A model generated the notes under the pieces. That model was not told the origin of the DNA. It searched no databases and saw only the letters and a list, made by a program, of their open reading frames with translations. Shown one piece after another: positions 9,820 through 21,440 of a DNA stretch of 64,000 nt (positions are counted from its first letter, which is position 1; each line of letters starts with the position of its first letter). The stretch is taken from assembly GCA_034509495.1 (NCBI GenBank), contig JAVGWO010000026.1:3263832-3327831 (forward strand), in the 5' to 3' direction. The position numbers and the translations under genes were made by a program. This stretch comes from Acestrorhynchus altus (Eukaryota > Chordata > Actinopteri > Characiformes > Acestrorhynchidae).

Positions 9820-11679
9820 CTAGGCCTGTAAACAACAACTGACCTTATATAACCTAGGTACAAATCTAGTGCAACTAGTGCAGGAGGTTGAGAGATACCA
9901 ACTAGATATAATTCACCAGTACACACAGTTTGGGCTCTGGACCTTATAGGTCAATAGGGCGTTACTTCAAGAATATAGAATGTTAGAGCCACTGATTCGA
10001 GCTGTGCAGCCTTTGTATTCTCAGTGTAGAAACTGTGAAAGTATTGTACTTTAAATGAGGTTTTGTCATTTAATATATCATTTTGAATCTCTCAACCCAG
10101 TCTTCTGATTACAAAGGACTACTGAAAGCTACTGAGGTCCTTCTCCAATATAGAATGTAATTTAATATAGAACCAGGGAAGAGAAAAAATGTCAAATTAA
10201 AAGTGTTTGGGAATGCATTGTCTTGGTTCCTGGCCCTTCTCTCTCAGTGGAGTTAACCTGCCCATGTATCAAATCTCCAGTGGCATAGCATCAGCTAGCT
10301 CACCACAGCCCTGCTGATTACAGATGATAGAATGCAAATCCATGTTCATATAAAGTAGGTTTCATGCATTTAGAAAGCACTGCTTAATGCATCTAACCTT
10401 ATCTACATATGTGGCATTACATAATGGCCGGGTGTCAAAAGTGACCCCATATGCATGATCATGCATGCATGTGTAATATTTTTAAATCTAGAAGTAGAAG
10501 CGTGATGCATACTGCATTCATGAGTCTGTGAAGCCATTAATCTTGCATAAATATCCAGCTCTGACAGAACAACACTGGTGGGTATTTAGCGATTAATAGC
10601 AGGCACATTGGGTGCTAGTTCTAAATGCAAGCAACAGGTGAACAATTTGCATGTCTTCCCTTTATTTTGGTTTGACTTATTTTCTTAAGTGTGTTTTCTT
10701 AAAAAATATCCAATACCAACACAACAATTGTTTAAAGTGTTTTTCCCTGTTAAGTCTATCATTATGTATTTATTCTAGTCTCATCCACACACACTACCTT
10801 TAGTCTTTTAGGAAAGTTTTATTCACTAAGGAATTGCTTACTTCTTTGACTCTTGGATGGGAGTTGGAAGCCATGATTACCTATTCTCACGCTTAAAGGT
10901 CCTATACAGGTCATTATATTCTGAATGTGACACACATAAATATGATGAAAATTTTAAATATTTGACCCAGTTTTAGTTTTTGTTTTTTTTTTTAAGTCAA
11001 AATATTCACACTGAATTTTTTTAAATGTTGCACAGAGTTGTGCAGGGGTATTCAGGCTTAAAAAACAAGCAGGCAGAATGTGATCAGTAGGACTATATAA
11101 AATGTTTTAATTCACATTACTGTGGAGATGTATGTCTAAAATCAACGCGAACTTACAAATTCCACCCTAAAGTTTATTCTGCAATTAATCTCTCCGTTCT
11201 CATTTTACTTCTAACCTGCACATTTTACTCCTTCTGTAAAATGACTGTAGATCAGACAGACAGAGAGTAAACACTGCCTGCTGCTTTTTGGAAGAGTGAA
11301 TGAAGAAGAAACATTAGGAAGCATCTACACAGAGCCTAGTTCACAGTAACAAAGCCTGAACAGAAGACACAGTGAGGAGGAAACACACTGAGTTCAGTTT
11401 AAAATTCTAGTTGTCACAACTGACTGTTACTATACCAATTACTTGAAAACGAGCTGTGATTGGTGGAAAGAATATGATGACAAAATTGCATTTTGGTGTG
11501 ACGGGTTTCATAAGAATATACTTTGTTTTTTAAATAAGTTTCTAGTGTTCAAACTACTGTTATTGTGGTAGTTGATGAACAATTTGCCTCTCTGTATATC
11601 CATCTAGTTATCCAATATCCATGTCTATCTACTGTACACTCAATAATTCTGATTTCATTAAGAAGAATAGAGATATATG
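9820..11679. other. Unique non-coding stretch, possible regulatory DNA
   Basis: No gene. The section 10230-10660 is of higher complexity, with several ATGCAT and TTAAT-type motifs and a perfect 16-bp palindrome at 10451-10466. Such sequence between repeats can be conserved regulatory DNA, but there is no comparative evidence here. Confidence 0.3.
10451..10466. other. 16-bp perfect palindrome ATGCATGATCATGCAT
   Basis: Exactly self-complementary and made of ATGCAT/TGATCA steps. It could bind a symmetric dimer or be chance. Confidence 0.6.
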
Positions 11680-11793
11680 GGTGAGGAAACCCACGGAAAC
11701 CACACAGAAACTTCCCAGGTCGCCCCACCCAGGGATCGAACCCAGGCCCTTCTTGCTATGAGGCAACAGCGCTATCCACTGCGCCACCTCTTC
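11680..11793 (-). mobile_element. tRNA-derived SINE head, with intact pol III boxes
   Basis: On the minus strand, from about 11788 downward, TGGCGCAGTGG (11786-11776) matches the A box TRGYNNARNGG at every fixed position. GGTTCGATCC (11742-11733) matches the B box. They are spaced as in a tRNA. The acceptor and anticodon stems are not tRNA-like enough for a functional tRNA. The following text (GGGGCGACC, TTTCTGTGTGGTTTCC) matches a repeat common in fish genomes. I call it a SINE head or tRNA-like pseudogene. Confidence 0.75.
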
Positions 11794-12420
11794 ACGCACA
11801 TATATCTTTTAAAGAACCAGAAATGGCATCTATGGCATCATTATTTTTAAGTGCATGTATCTGTCTGTCAGTCCATCTACTGAATGATAACAGCAACAAC
11901 AACATGTGCTCCAGATGCTTTAACTCTTAATACATTTTTTTGTTTTCTGCATCACATAGATAACTATTTGTTTCTGGAAGGCAGATCTCTGGCCAGGTAG
12001 AAATAGCACTTGAAATGAATAGATCCTCTTGGGTATTCAGAAGGCATGCTGGTGATAACAACATGACCGCTTTAGCAATTTAGAGCATAGACAAGTTTAA
12101 TAATAGGGTTATTATATAATAAACCGAAAATTTATCCAGGCTTTACTGTGCTAAAAGAGGGAGTAAAATGGCTACTCGTCAACTCCACAAAGTGCATAAT
12201 TGACCGATGGATAGTAGTGGCATAAAATTGACCATTGGCTGCTTGAGTCGCTGTCACTTTCCAATTCAGCCTAATTATCTCTGCCACAGTACAGCAGCAT
12301 ATGTGGCCAGTTTTCACATATTAGGTCTCACTGTCAACTGAATTACTCCTTCAGTCATGCTACTGCATTGAAAAGTTTCATACTCTACTAAGGTGGAATG
12401 TCTCCAGAAGAAATATGGTA
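11794..12420. other. Non-coding stretch
   Basis: No recognised gene or repeat. The short minus-strand frame at 12132-12317 has no known domain. Confidence 0.35.
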
Positions 12421-12480
12421 TTTATTATTATTATTATTATTATGTGTGTGTGTGTGTATTATTATTATTATTGTGTGTGT
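12421..12480. repeat. (ATT)n / (GT)n compound microsatellite
   Basis: Two ATT arrays (12422-12443 and 12458-12472) alternate with two short GT arrays. Confidence 0.93.
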
Positions 12481-12579
12481 CAGTCACAAAATTTCCTCAC
12501 TAGTTTACAGTTTGTTTTTATTGAATATATGGTATTATTTGCTTCTTTTTATCTGCTTTAGTTCTGCTGTCAAACCAGG

Positions 12580-12580
<1 letters not shown>

Positions 12581-12647
<67 letters not shown>
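12581..12647. repeat. (TA)n microsatellite
   Basis: About 33 uninterrupted TA units. Confidence 0.97.
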
Positions 12648-12649
<2 letters not shown>

Positions 12650-13544
12650 AAGTGTAGCTAGCAGTAAATGTAATGTAAATGGATGATGAGTTATGTGACA
12701 GTAAATGTGTGAATAGGATACAAGCTCAGTGTTGCTATAAAAGCCCATGCAGGTTAAGTGTTCTAAGTTGGCAGTGGAATCTCAGATGTGGCACGAGTAG
12801 GCATCTGGATAGGTCCGTCAGGATAAGGCATCAGTGGGCATGGACCAATATCAGCCAGGCAGCCGGGGCAGCTTAGGTTATTGGTGAGAGAGGGAGAGAA
12901 TCATATGGCCCTTTTGTAATGTCCCCTGATTGTTTTCCAAGGTAAATATGATTTGCTTTTTCAAATCAAACACATTTAAAATTCCTATAGAGAATATGTG
13001 TTGTTACTTACTGATATTTACCGTACAGGCCTTCCCCCACAAGACACATTAGTTTTATGCATTCTACAAATATTAGAAATATGTGAGTTTGAGTCAAATA
13101 TGGTAAAGAATTTATATATTTGGACTGAAAACTGGCTGATGCAATACATAGCCTGCAAACTAATGGTGAGAGATTTATTGGTCTATTGCTCAGAATCTAT
13201 GCAGTTTCACTACAATTCTATGAGTAACTGACAATGATTTATCAGTCTACTCCTGCTTTAATAGAGCTCCATTCATCAGAGTTGCGTACAGAGTTGACAT
13301 ACATAAGAAATTATCAATGGCAGTACAGCAAGGACAGAAATCGCATACAGGGCATGGGGAGAAATGGCAGTCACAGCATTTGTTCACCTGGAGATGTTGG
13401 GAAAGTTTCAATAAATATGGGCTGAAAATGCTATTGAAATCTGTACCCCTTCATCTTTCTGCTCCACTGTGCTCATTTGTGTTTTGTAGATGCTTTATTT
13501 AGTTTCTCCTGCTGAGTACTATTGCTTGTACTCTTATTTTTCCT
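12648..13544. other. Non-coding stretch
   Basis: Several short overlapping frames occur, none with a recognisable domain. No repeat recognised. Confidence 0.35.
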
Positions 13545-14218
13545 TTGACTCACATGCTGGTGGAGTTTTAGTGTGTTGTGCAGTGGTAGGAGTGGATCAG
13601 ACAGCAGTGCTGCTGGAGTGTTTAAACCCCTCAGTGTCACTACAGGACTGAGAATAGTCCACCAACCAGAAATATCCAAAATTGTCCTATCCTGACCAGC
13701 ACAAATTGAGCAGCAACATCTGAGCTTCTGTGTCTGATCCACTCATACCAGCATAACACACACTAAGACACCACTACAATGTCTGTGCCACTGCAGTGCT
13801 GAGAAATTTCAAATCAAATACATTATTTTGTATAGTGCTTTTACAACTGATGTCATGGAGCAGCTTTACAGAAATCAAAAATTGGAAGTTGAACAACACA
13901 TGAACAAAGGAGACATAACCCCCTGGTGAGCAAGCCAAAGGGTGACATTGACAAGGCAAAACTCCCTCAGACATGGAGGAAGAAACCTTGGGAGGAACCA
14001 GGCTCAAAAGGGGGGGACCACCCTCCTCTGGTCAAATACTTATACATAGAATAATCCACTACCCAGATGATACCTTCTCTGTGGTGGTCCTGACCACTGA
14101 GGAACAGGGTGAATGGAGGCTAACAAAGTATGTAGAGATACAAATGGGCTACAGTGTGTAATTATAACTAAAAAGTACTCCTGTACAGTGACTGGAGTGT
14201 AGAAACAAGGAGGGGGTC
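13545..14218. mobile_element. Palindromic MITE ('gatcagccataac' family), split by an insertion
   Basis: The left part (13545-13800) contains GAGTGGATCAGACAGCAGTG, GAGTGTTTAAACCCCTCAGT and the reverse-oriented GTGTCTGATCCACTCATACC, so it folds on itself. The right part (14037-14218) contains ATAATCCACTACCCAGATGA, TGGTGGTCCTGACC and GTGTAGAAACAAGG. Together they give a member of a widespread non-coding fish MITE family, also at 29474 and 44881. The join is interrupted at 13801-14036 by another repeat. The outer ends are worn. Confidence 0.8.
13801..14036 (+). mobile_element. Dispersed repeat C inserted in the MITE
   Basis: It contains TATAGTGCTTTTACAACTGA, GAGCAGCTTTACAGAAATC, GAGCAAGCCAAAGGGTGACA and AACCTTGGGAGGAACCAGGC in an order shared with 62500-62660 and, in part, 26983-27045. 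This is a common fish interspersed repeat of uncertain class. The MITE text continues on both sides. AGAA occurs at each edge and may be a 4-bp target duplication. Confidence 0.65.
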
Positions 14219-14650
14219 ATAATCTCCCAGACCTGGTCAGATAGTGTGGACCTGAACTCCTTACATTTGTTGACCACTTTGAAATGACGTACAACCAAGG
14301 GCATCTTTATGGCCATACATTCAGACCCATGTGTACAAATGTTGTTCTTAATAAAACACTCCCAACTTGCCTAACTCACTCATGCACCCATGTGTGCATG
14401 TAGACTGCCTTAGAATTACAGAAACTTAAGTGGATACAATGGCATACAGTACATGTCCACAGAGTGATGTGTTTAATTAGCAAATCTTGACACTGACAGA
14501 GAGAGAGACTGAGAGGCTGTTTCATTTATTCTGCCCTGCTCTCAATGGGTCAACTCAATTTCAGCCTCGCTCTAAAGCCTCTCTGGGTCTGTTTGAAGTC
14601 ACTGGCTTTAAGTAATGTCAATGACAGTCTGAAAGTGCATGACAAAAAAG

Positions 14651-14654
<4 letters not shown>
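14219..14654. other. Non-coding stretch
   Basis: No gene or recognised repeat. Confidence 0.35.

Positions 14655-14708
<54 letters not shown>
14655..14708. repeat. (GA)n microsatellite
   Basis: About 27 GA units, then a few GAAT units. Confidence 0.97.
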
Positions 14709-14713
<5 letters not shown>

Positions 14714-16764
14714 TGAATGAGCTGACATTATTGAGAGGCTATTTTTTGCCACCTGGCTAAATGCTTCAGGCTGCTTAGATCTGATTTCCTTTTAATATTT
14801 GGCTTTGAGCAGATTTGGAATTTCACATTTGCACACTAAGTCCATCAGAATGTTCTGCTTGGCAAATGACTGATGTTTTAATAACATGAGCTAAGTCAAG
14901 AGTCAGACTCTGACAGTTCTTCAATACAATCAGTAAAATGTATCTAATAAATGTGGTTCTAAACAGACATCACATACATGGATTTGTTATGTGCACACTG
15001 GCGCAAACTCATGGCATGCTCATGAACAAAATGACAACTCCGACGCATCACTCCACTGCTTGCCAGCTGAATTTGACAGCTCATTATAGTGAGGGATTTA
15101 CTTATTTTTCAGAGTAAATAGTACTTAAAATCACCCTGCAACTCATACATAGGCATGCATTTGGCAAGGCAGAATCTTATTTTCACAAATGGTTTGACGC
15201 ATTGAGACCAACTGGTGTGGCCAAAGCTGATAACAGCTGTCCAGCCCACAGTGTCACCTACATCAGTGACAAAACTTGGAAAGGGAAGGGAAGAAGACTG
15301 AATGGTTTCAGTGTTTGAACACTAATATCTTTAGGCCTATTTAGTGTAAGGTATAATGACCAGTTAAAAAACAGATAGCTATACTATGGCTATGCTATAA
15401 TAATAAAATGAGAGTGAAAAAGAGCAAGAGCACCCACACAACCACGAGAGAGAGTGCAAAGAGAGATTTAAACAGCCTAACAGACAATCTGCCATGTCCA
15501 AGATGAGTAGCATGGCCAACGAAAACATGAAAAATAGAAATGTGATTCCATGCTTATAGAAACCCGCAGTTGTCCGCAGTAGAGAATCTGTTGAGTTTCT
15601 AAACTTTGATGTCTGCGAAGACAGAATACGGCTGCCTTGAGGATCAAAAGTGATGCCTGACAGCATCAAGCAGAAGTGGCCGGTTTTGATGAAGGTTTAA
15701 AGCAATGTTGCAGTCGTTTTATCATTGTGCATGTCACGCCATCATAGCACGTTTTCTCAGGAGGACGATTACAACAGCTTAAAAAGTGTTAATCTGCCTG
15801 CCTTGGACCATGAGAGATGAATGTCACAAGCACTTTTTGTCAGAGTCTCGGAAGAGGCGAACAAGCATAAGCGCTGGCATAAGGAGCAGCAGACATTTTA
15901 CCGGAATCCAAAGTAAACAAGGGATTAAGTGATGACGATCCAGAAAGTAGCTATCCTTTTGATTTCTAGATTCATTATTTCAACCCCCGCACACTCACAT
16001 ACACACATGCACGCAGGCGTGGTGCAGAGGATTCGGAGAAACACAAGTGTATGACGGACAAATGGGCAGTAATGAGAGAGATTTACACTGCTGGCTTAGA
16101 GTAACAGCAAATGTCAGCACCTCCATCTGTCCCCCTCTGATGACTCTGTGAAAGGTAGCGACTGCCGGACACTCCAAGAAAGCAGCCTTCTCTCCCAGTA
16201 TCCAGTGCCAGGTGTTTGGAGCACAATGCATGGCACACCAGTGCCCCCTTCGGCCTTGCCAAGAGTGGTCTACGGCCAGCAAATCGAGATGTCTCGTTTT
16301 ATCAAACGCACCACTTCCATGGGTCTTTTGGCCCACAAATTGGCTTTGGGGACAGGACACACTTAGCCCTGGACATGGCTAAGGGCTATTTGATGTGGCG
16401 TTTTTAGGCTGGCTGTGGCACTCATGGGGTTCTGGATGCTCCTCAGACTGGGTGGTTGTAAGGAGGGTTTTTTGGAAGGCCCCTCTGTGTTCCTCACTCC
16501 CTCTGGAGAAAGCAATCGCAGTTCCTGGCTGCAGATGCTGGTGCTGGTCCAACTGATTTTCCAATGGGCAAATTAAAGCAAGCACACGTTGAGGCCACTC
16601 TAGTTTTTATTTTGCTTGGAAAACAACAGATGAATGGGGAGACAAAGTAAATATCCACATGTGTATGAGCGACAAAGAGAGACAGAGAGGAAAACAGCAA
16701 TGAGCTTCAGTGATCCGACATGGCTACAGCCAGAGGGAGGAAAGGCAGAGCAAAGCTTAAAAAG
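14709..16764. other. Long unique non-coding stretch, possible regulatory DNA
   Basis: About 2 kb with little repeat content and mixed base composition, most balanced at 16080-16600. Overlapping open frames occur on both strands at 15995-16407 (up to 121 residues), but none shows a domain, and two frames open on opposite strands suggest chance. It could hold conserved non-coding elements. Confidence 0.3.
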
Positions 16765-17290
16765 AATGTTTGCTTTTTTTTTTTTTTTTGCCAAAATGGG
16801 TTCTTTGAAGTGATGCCATATACTCTTAGCAAGAAGGTTGTACAAAGACCTCAAAGAAGGGTAGGCTATATAGAAATATTTAAAAAAATGGTTCTTTAGA
16901 GAACCAAAATACAAGAGGTTTTCCATCTTAAAAACTAACATTACACCAGACGGAGGTTTATCTAAACATGCAGATGGTCCTTTGAGTTGATGTGGTTCTA
17001 TATACAACTACTGCCTTTGCATTAATGACAGCCATGACAACCCAAGGAACCATTTGGACACTTGAACTTTAGTTGGTTAAATTGTTCTTCAGACTGGTGA
17101 AAATATGTGTCATACAGCACAAAAAAAGTTTCACTATTGTCATGAAATGTATACAGCGATATTAAAAATGGTCCTATATAGGTCAGATTATGATTCCACC
17201 ATTATAAGGATATTTATAACATTTTACTTAGAAAATGGTTCGATAAAGCATCAAATAGGGTTCCATGATCATTATGATCTTTATGCAATT
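16765..17290. repeat. Diffuse 'ggttcttt' repeat region
   Basis: Repeated short phrases GGGTTCTTTGAAG, GGTTCTTTAGAGAACC, GGTCCTTTG, GGTTCTATA and GGTTCG resemble a fish repeat built around GGTTCTTTAAAGAACC. Similar phrases occur at 39940-40080 and 48040-48070. A poly-T run lies at 16772-16790. Confidence 0.4.
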
Positions 17291-17309
17291 TTTCTTTATA
17301 CAATGATGA

Positions 17310-17480
17310 TCACAGGTTCGAATCCCAGATCATGCTGCTTGCCATTGGCTGTCCAGAGAGAGCAAAATTGCCCATGCTCTCTCTGGGTGGGTAGATGCCA
17401 CTCTCTCCCAACATCACACCCAGTGTGATGCTGGCACAGGCATTTGTTTCCTCCCCAGGAATGATGCGATTTGAGTGGCA
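17310..17480 (+). mobile_element. SINE fragment with B box
   Basis: GGTTCGAATCC (17315-17325) matches the pol III B box. The following body (CATGCTGCTTGCCATTGGCT, GCTCTCTCTGGGTGGGTAGA, ATGCCACTCTCTCCC) recalls a tRNA-derived SINE found in otophysan fishes. No good A box is seen upstream, so the 5' end is truncated or worn. Confidence 0.65.
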
Positions 17481-17644
17481 GTTCGAAAAGCTGTAGCTGT
17501 AGTCACCTAGTGTAGGGAGCATCATATTTCTAAAGGGAGAGTCCTCACAGGGTTGGGTAATGGATTCTTTAAAGGAATAATATACACTTTCCATTACAAC
17601 CCTTTTTAGTGTCGAAGTCAATAATCAATCTAATATTTTAGAGA

Positions 17645-17800
17645 AATAACTTACATCCAAATGTTTGTGGACACTCCTCCTAATGAATGCATTCAACTAG
17701 TTTAAGTTGCACCTGTTGCTAACAACAATGTGCAAATGCACACACAGCTTGTCTAGTCCCTGTAAAGAAGTTCTGCCAATGGACAAAAGTATTGGGACAC
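17645..17800 (+). mobile_element. Family B element, copy
   Basis: AAATGTTTGTGGACACTCCT, TTTAAGTTGCACC, GTGCAAATGCACACACAGCT and TTGTCTAGTCCCTGTA occur in the family order. The CA/GT seed is only four dinucleotides long here. Sequence after 17785 (AAAAGTATTGGGACAC) may belong to a different Tc1-like terminus. Confidence 0.75.
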
Positions 17801-18074
17801 AGGATCATTTGTCATTTCTTTTAACTACAGCCTGTTAAGATCACAGTTAATCAGAAAATGCCCCATTTAACACTTTCTATATAAACTTTAAGTAGATGTA
17901 TATGTATTGTCATTCAGGCTTTTCCCTGTAGTCTCCAGCTTTATGTAAAAGATGCTCAAACACTGGAACTGGGCCTAACTCTCCCACTCTCTTCTTTGGC
18001 CAGTGGGCAGACCACACTACTGCAGTCATTTGGTCTCACTGTTGGAAGGCAAGGCTGAGTGCCAAACAGGAGGC

Positions 18075-18099
18075 CACACACATGCACACACACATACAC

Positions 18100-18130
<31 letters not shown>

Positions 18131-18132
18131 CA
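18075..18132. repeat. (CA)n microsatellite, imperfect
   Basis: CA array with scattered TA interruptions. Confidence 0.94.
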
Positions 18133-18999
18133 TTACCACATTACCACATTATGGCACTTAAGAGTATGTATTATTATTTTGAGTATTTTTGATTAAGAAG
18201 CAGCTGTGGAGACAGCTGGCCTGGCAAGGGAGCGATCCATCAGAATCTGCAATTTTGAAACAAAACCCATAAGCACAAACATATTTGCAAGTCAAGCCAA
18301 CACACATGCGTACTCTCCTTTTTTTCCTCCTTCATGTTGGAATTACTGTTGCTAACGGACACACACACCCAAACATGTGCATCCTTCAAAAGCCCTTGAA
18401 AATGCACATTGGGTCCGAACATTAATTTCCTCAGAGAGCACCGAGGGGGGCAGGAACCGGATGCCAATGGGAACCGTTTTGCTGCAATAGTTCAGAGGCG
18501 GGAGCTCTGCTGCATACAGGGGGAAAGGGAGAATACACTGAGGAAGCACATCTTAGCCCCACGCCACCTGGCATACACATAAACACGACAAATACACCAA
18601 GGGTGCCTCAGCAAGACACCAAGACATCTACAGAGTGGCCCTGCTGTTGGTTTGTGATGTGTGTGGGTGGGTTTTGGACTTTGTGAATGAGCAAGTATGC
18701 ACCATGTAAGTCTTCTCTTACAAGGTAATACAAGCATGATCTTTTGTAGCTACTTCTGCTAAACAAATAGGACAAATGAGACTCATGAGTCATTTAGCAA
18801 TTTCACTTCAAAATAAAAACCATTGTGATGCTCCACTGATTTATAATAGAGAGAATATAGTTATGTCTATAGTTACACCTTCAGGCTCAGCACTATAGAG
18901 TCACAGGAACTGATATTTCTCGCCCAAATCAATTTTCTGAAAATGTGATGCTATTGAAAGTGCCACAGCCACCACACATACTGGTACCTGACTAGGGTA
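18133..18999. other. Unique non-coding stretch
   Basis: No gene recognised. Minus-strand frames at 18240-18793 overlap in different phases and carry no known domain. Confidence 0.35.
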
Positions 19000-19385
19000 G
19001 CATAAGAAGTCTACACATGATCAATGTCATATGCAAAGAGAAGAAGAAAGCTATGGTGTTCAATGGTAAGGGCAGGTCATGCAACGGATCTGCTATGACT
19101 CATGGATCTAAGCATCTCCAAAACATCAGGTAGGATTTGGGTGTACCCAGTATATAGTGGTCAGTACCAACCAAAAGTGCTCTAAGGATGGAGAACTGGG
19201 GAAGAGTGTCAGGGTCATGGGTGCACAAGGTATTGGGTGAAGAGTAGGAAATTTGGTCTGATACCAAAGAGTTACTGTAATTGCTGAAAAAGTTAGCAAT
19301 GGCTACGTCCATATGTAGTTCATGCCTATTTGGGTCAGAGCTGTTTTGGCACACAATATTAGATGGGTTTCATTTTGTGGCTGAT
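19000..19385 (+). mobile_element. Tc1-like element, lineage 2, internally deleted
   Basis: The 5' coding region of a fish Tc1-like transposase is recognised at AGCATCTCCAAAACATCAGG (19108-19127), GTGGTCAGTACCAACCAAAA near 19158 and AATTGCTGAAAAAGTTAGCA near 19278. After 19310 it jumps to the very 3' end, GGTCAGAGCTGTTTTGGC and CACAATATTAGA. The catalytic core is missing. The natural ends of this lineage share GATCAGCCATAACATTAA with the palindromic MITEs of this window. Confidence 0.8.
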
Positions 19386-19429
19386 AAGTTACATTTTTGT
19401 AATAGATTTGAATGTATTAGCACCGAGCC

Positions 19430-19920
19430 CAAGCCCTGAAATAAAGGCCATCATTCTTTCTCCACTGAACTTTACTGTTGGTACTGTGCACTCTGGTAGG
19501 TAGAGTTCTCCTGGCATCTGCAAACCCAAATTCCATCAGACTGCCAGATAGAGAAGCATGATTCATCACTCCAGAGACTACATTTCCACTGCTGTGCAGC
19601 TGCTTAGACACCAAAACCCATTTTGTGAAGCTCACGGTGTACAATTCTTGTGCTAAGGTTGCTTCCACAGGCAGTTTGGAACCCTGCAGCGAGCGATGCA
19701 ACAGATGGTAGGTGATTTTCATTGTGATGTGCATTTTAGCACTCAGCAGCTCTCCTCTGGAAGTTTGTATGGTCTGCTGCTTCATGGCTGATCTCTTGTT
19801 GCTCCTAGATGCTTGCATTTCACAGTAATAGCGCTGGTAATAAAGTAGAATTTTCACAAACTGACTTGTGGCAAAGATGGCATCCTATTCTTCAGTATGA
19901 CCATTCTAATGCCAGTGATT
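19430..19920 (-). mobile_element. Tc1-like element, lineage 3, fragment
   Basis: On the plus strand, TTCTCCTGGCATCTGCAAAC, CATCAGACTGCCAGATAGAG and AAGCATGATTCATCACTCCA are complements of a conserved fish Tc1-like transposase segment. Further weak matches (TGAAGCTC, CATGGCTGATCTC) continue towards its N-terminal part. Stops and indels are frequent. It is joined at its outer side to a family P copy. Confidence 0.8.
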
Positions 19921-19922
19921 GT

Positions 19923-20341
19923 TTAACATAATTTTACAGAATATTTTCATAGTTTGACCTACTTTTAATACTATTATTCATTGGAGACATTCACACATGC
20001 CAGATATAGTCAATTTGTTTGAGACTTTTAAAAAGATTTTTAAAAAGATACTTAAAAATGAAAAAAAAATTACTTGTTCCTACAAGTAAAAAATGTTCTT
20101 TAAAATTTGTATTATATATGTGTTAGAATTATCCCTGTTTCCATTTTCCTATATAACCCAATATTTACATAAGTGACAGACCTGCCCACTTCCACTGATC
20201 AGTCAGAGTCTGCATGCAGATTGAGCATGTACACATGGACAGAGCAGTAAACATGCATTGGAAGGCTCCTTTAGAGACACAATGTTTAAATACAGCATGT
20301 AACTGCCTACAAAAATGCAGATCTTGGGTTCTAAGAGTTAA
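19923..20341 (-). mobile_element. Family P element, 419-bp copy with TTAA at both ends
   Basis: TTAA at 19923-19926 and 20338-20341 bounds a minus-oriented copy. The right terminus reads GGGTTCTAAGAG next to TTAA. Inside are TTCACACATGCCAGATATAG, GGACAGAGCAGTAAACATGC, TTGGAAGGCTCCTTTAG and CAGCATGTAACTGCCTAC, the complements of the plus copy at 37824. It is shortened inside. Confidence 0.8.
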
Positions 20342-20609
20342 CGAGATTTCCTGGTTATGTCCTTGATTTTACTAGTTCATCCAGGTTCTCAAATCTCAAA
20401 AGAGTATTTAATTTCAAGTTTGAATTAATCACTATTCGGAGAGTACAGATAATAAATCTAAGTATAATAATCAATGTAAATATTTACAGTTGTTTACTTA
20501 TATTAAGTAAACAAACTACAAACATGCTGAAGACTACTAGTTCAGTCCAGAAAATGATCATTGACAGGGTAAGATACTGAAGGTCGTTGGGGGCTGTATC
20601 AGAACATAA
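20342..20609. other. Non-coding spacer
   Basis: AT-rich, with no gene or recognised repeat. Confidence 0.35.
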
Positions 20610-21440
20610 TAGTGACTACAGTTGACTAGAAGGGGACACTGGGGTGGTAAAAGGTATGCAAGCATCAGGGATTACCACAGACTTCAGAGGATTGTCAATT
20701 CAGTTCAAGCCAATTCAAGAATTTGGGAGAGCTTTGCAAAGAGTGTACTGAGGTTGGTGTCAGTGAATCAAGTCTCCAGGAAAGGGGCTACAACTGCAAC
20801 ATTCCTAATAGCAAGCCTCTCCTGAACCAGACGTATGGAGTGTATTTATTGGGCAGAAGAAGAATAGGAATTAGACTGTTGCTCAGAGTTCTCTTTTCAG
20901 ATAAAAGTAAATGTTGCATTTGGAAATCAAGAGTCCTAGAGTCTCAAATCAAGCTCAAGAGTCTGACGTAAGCGTAAAAAGACATAATCCAAGGTGTCTG
21001 AAGTGTGAAGCTTCAGTCTGTGATGGTTTAGGGTGCTAAATCATCTGCTTGTGTGAGTCCACTGTGTTTATTAAGTTCAGAATCAACACAGCTCTACCAA
21101 GAGTTTTTAGAGTCCTTACTGCTTCTATCTGCTGACAAGCTTTATGGAAAAACTGATTTCCTTTTGTAGCTGGACTTGCACCTGCCCACAGTGCCAAAAC
21201 AGCTACCCAAGGCTCTCTGACCATGATGTGCTAGATTGACCAGCCAATTCTCAGAACCTAAACCCCATAGAGAATCTAGGGGATAATGCCAAGAGTCGGA
21301 TGAGCAACACCTGGCTCAGCAGTACAGATGAGCTGGAGGCCACTATTGAAGCAACCTGGGCTTCAGGAACCTCTCACCAGTATCACTCTCACAGTATCAC
21401 ACAGATGTAGTAATTCATGGTAAATATTGGCTGTATAAAC
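20610..21440 (+). mobile_element. Tc1-like element, lineage 4, decayed
   Basis: It can be followed over most of a transposase: ACCACAGACTTCAGAGGATT near 20671, CCAATTCAAGAATTTGGGAG, TCCAGGAAAGGGGCTACAAC, TCTTTTCAGATAAAAGTAAA near 20892, GTGATGGTTTAGGGTGC near 21018, GCTGACAAGCTTTATGGA near 21131, CCTAAACCCCATAGAGAATC near 21257 and AAGCAACCTGGGCTTC near 21350. The last part contains the segment that in active copies carries the third catalytic acid. Many stops and deletions show it is dead. Confidence 0.88.

Noticed and set aside
11733..11788. Functional tRNA gene
   Set aside because: The A and B boxes are good, but the acceptor and anticodon arms do not form a convincing cloverleaf, and the flank matches a repeat.
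19417..19857. 146-residue open frame on the minus strand as a possible gene
   Set aside because: The sequence is a decayed Tc1-like transposase. The frame is a patchwork of shifted segments and not a functional protein.
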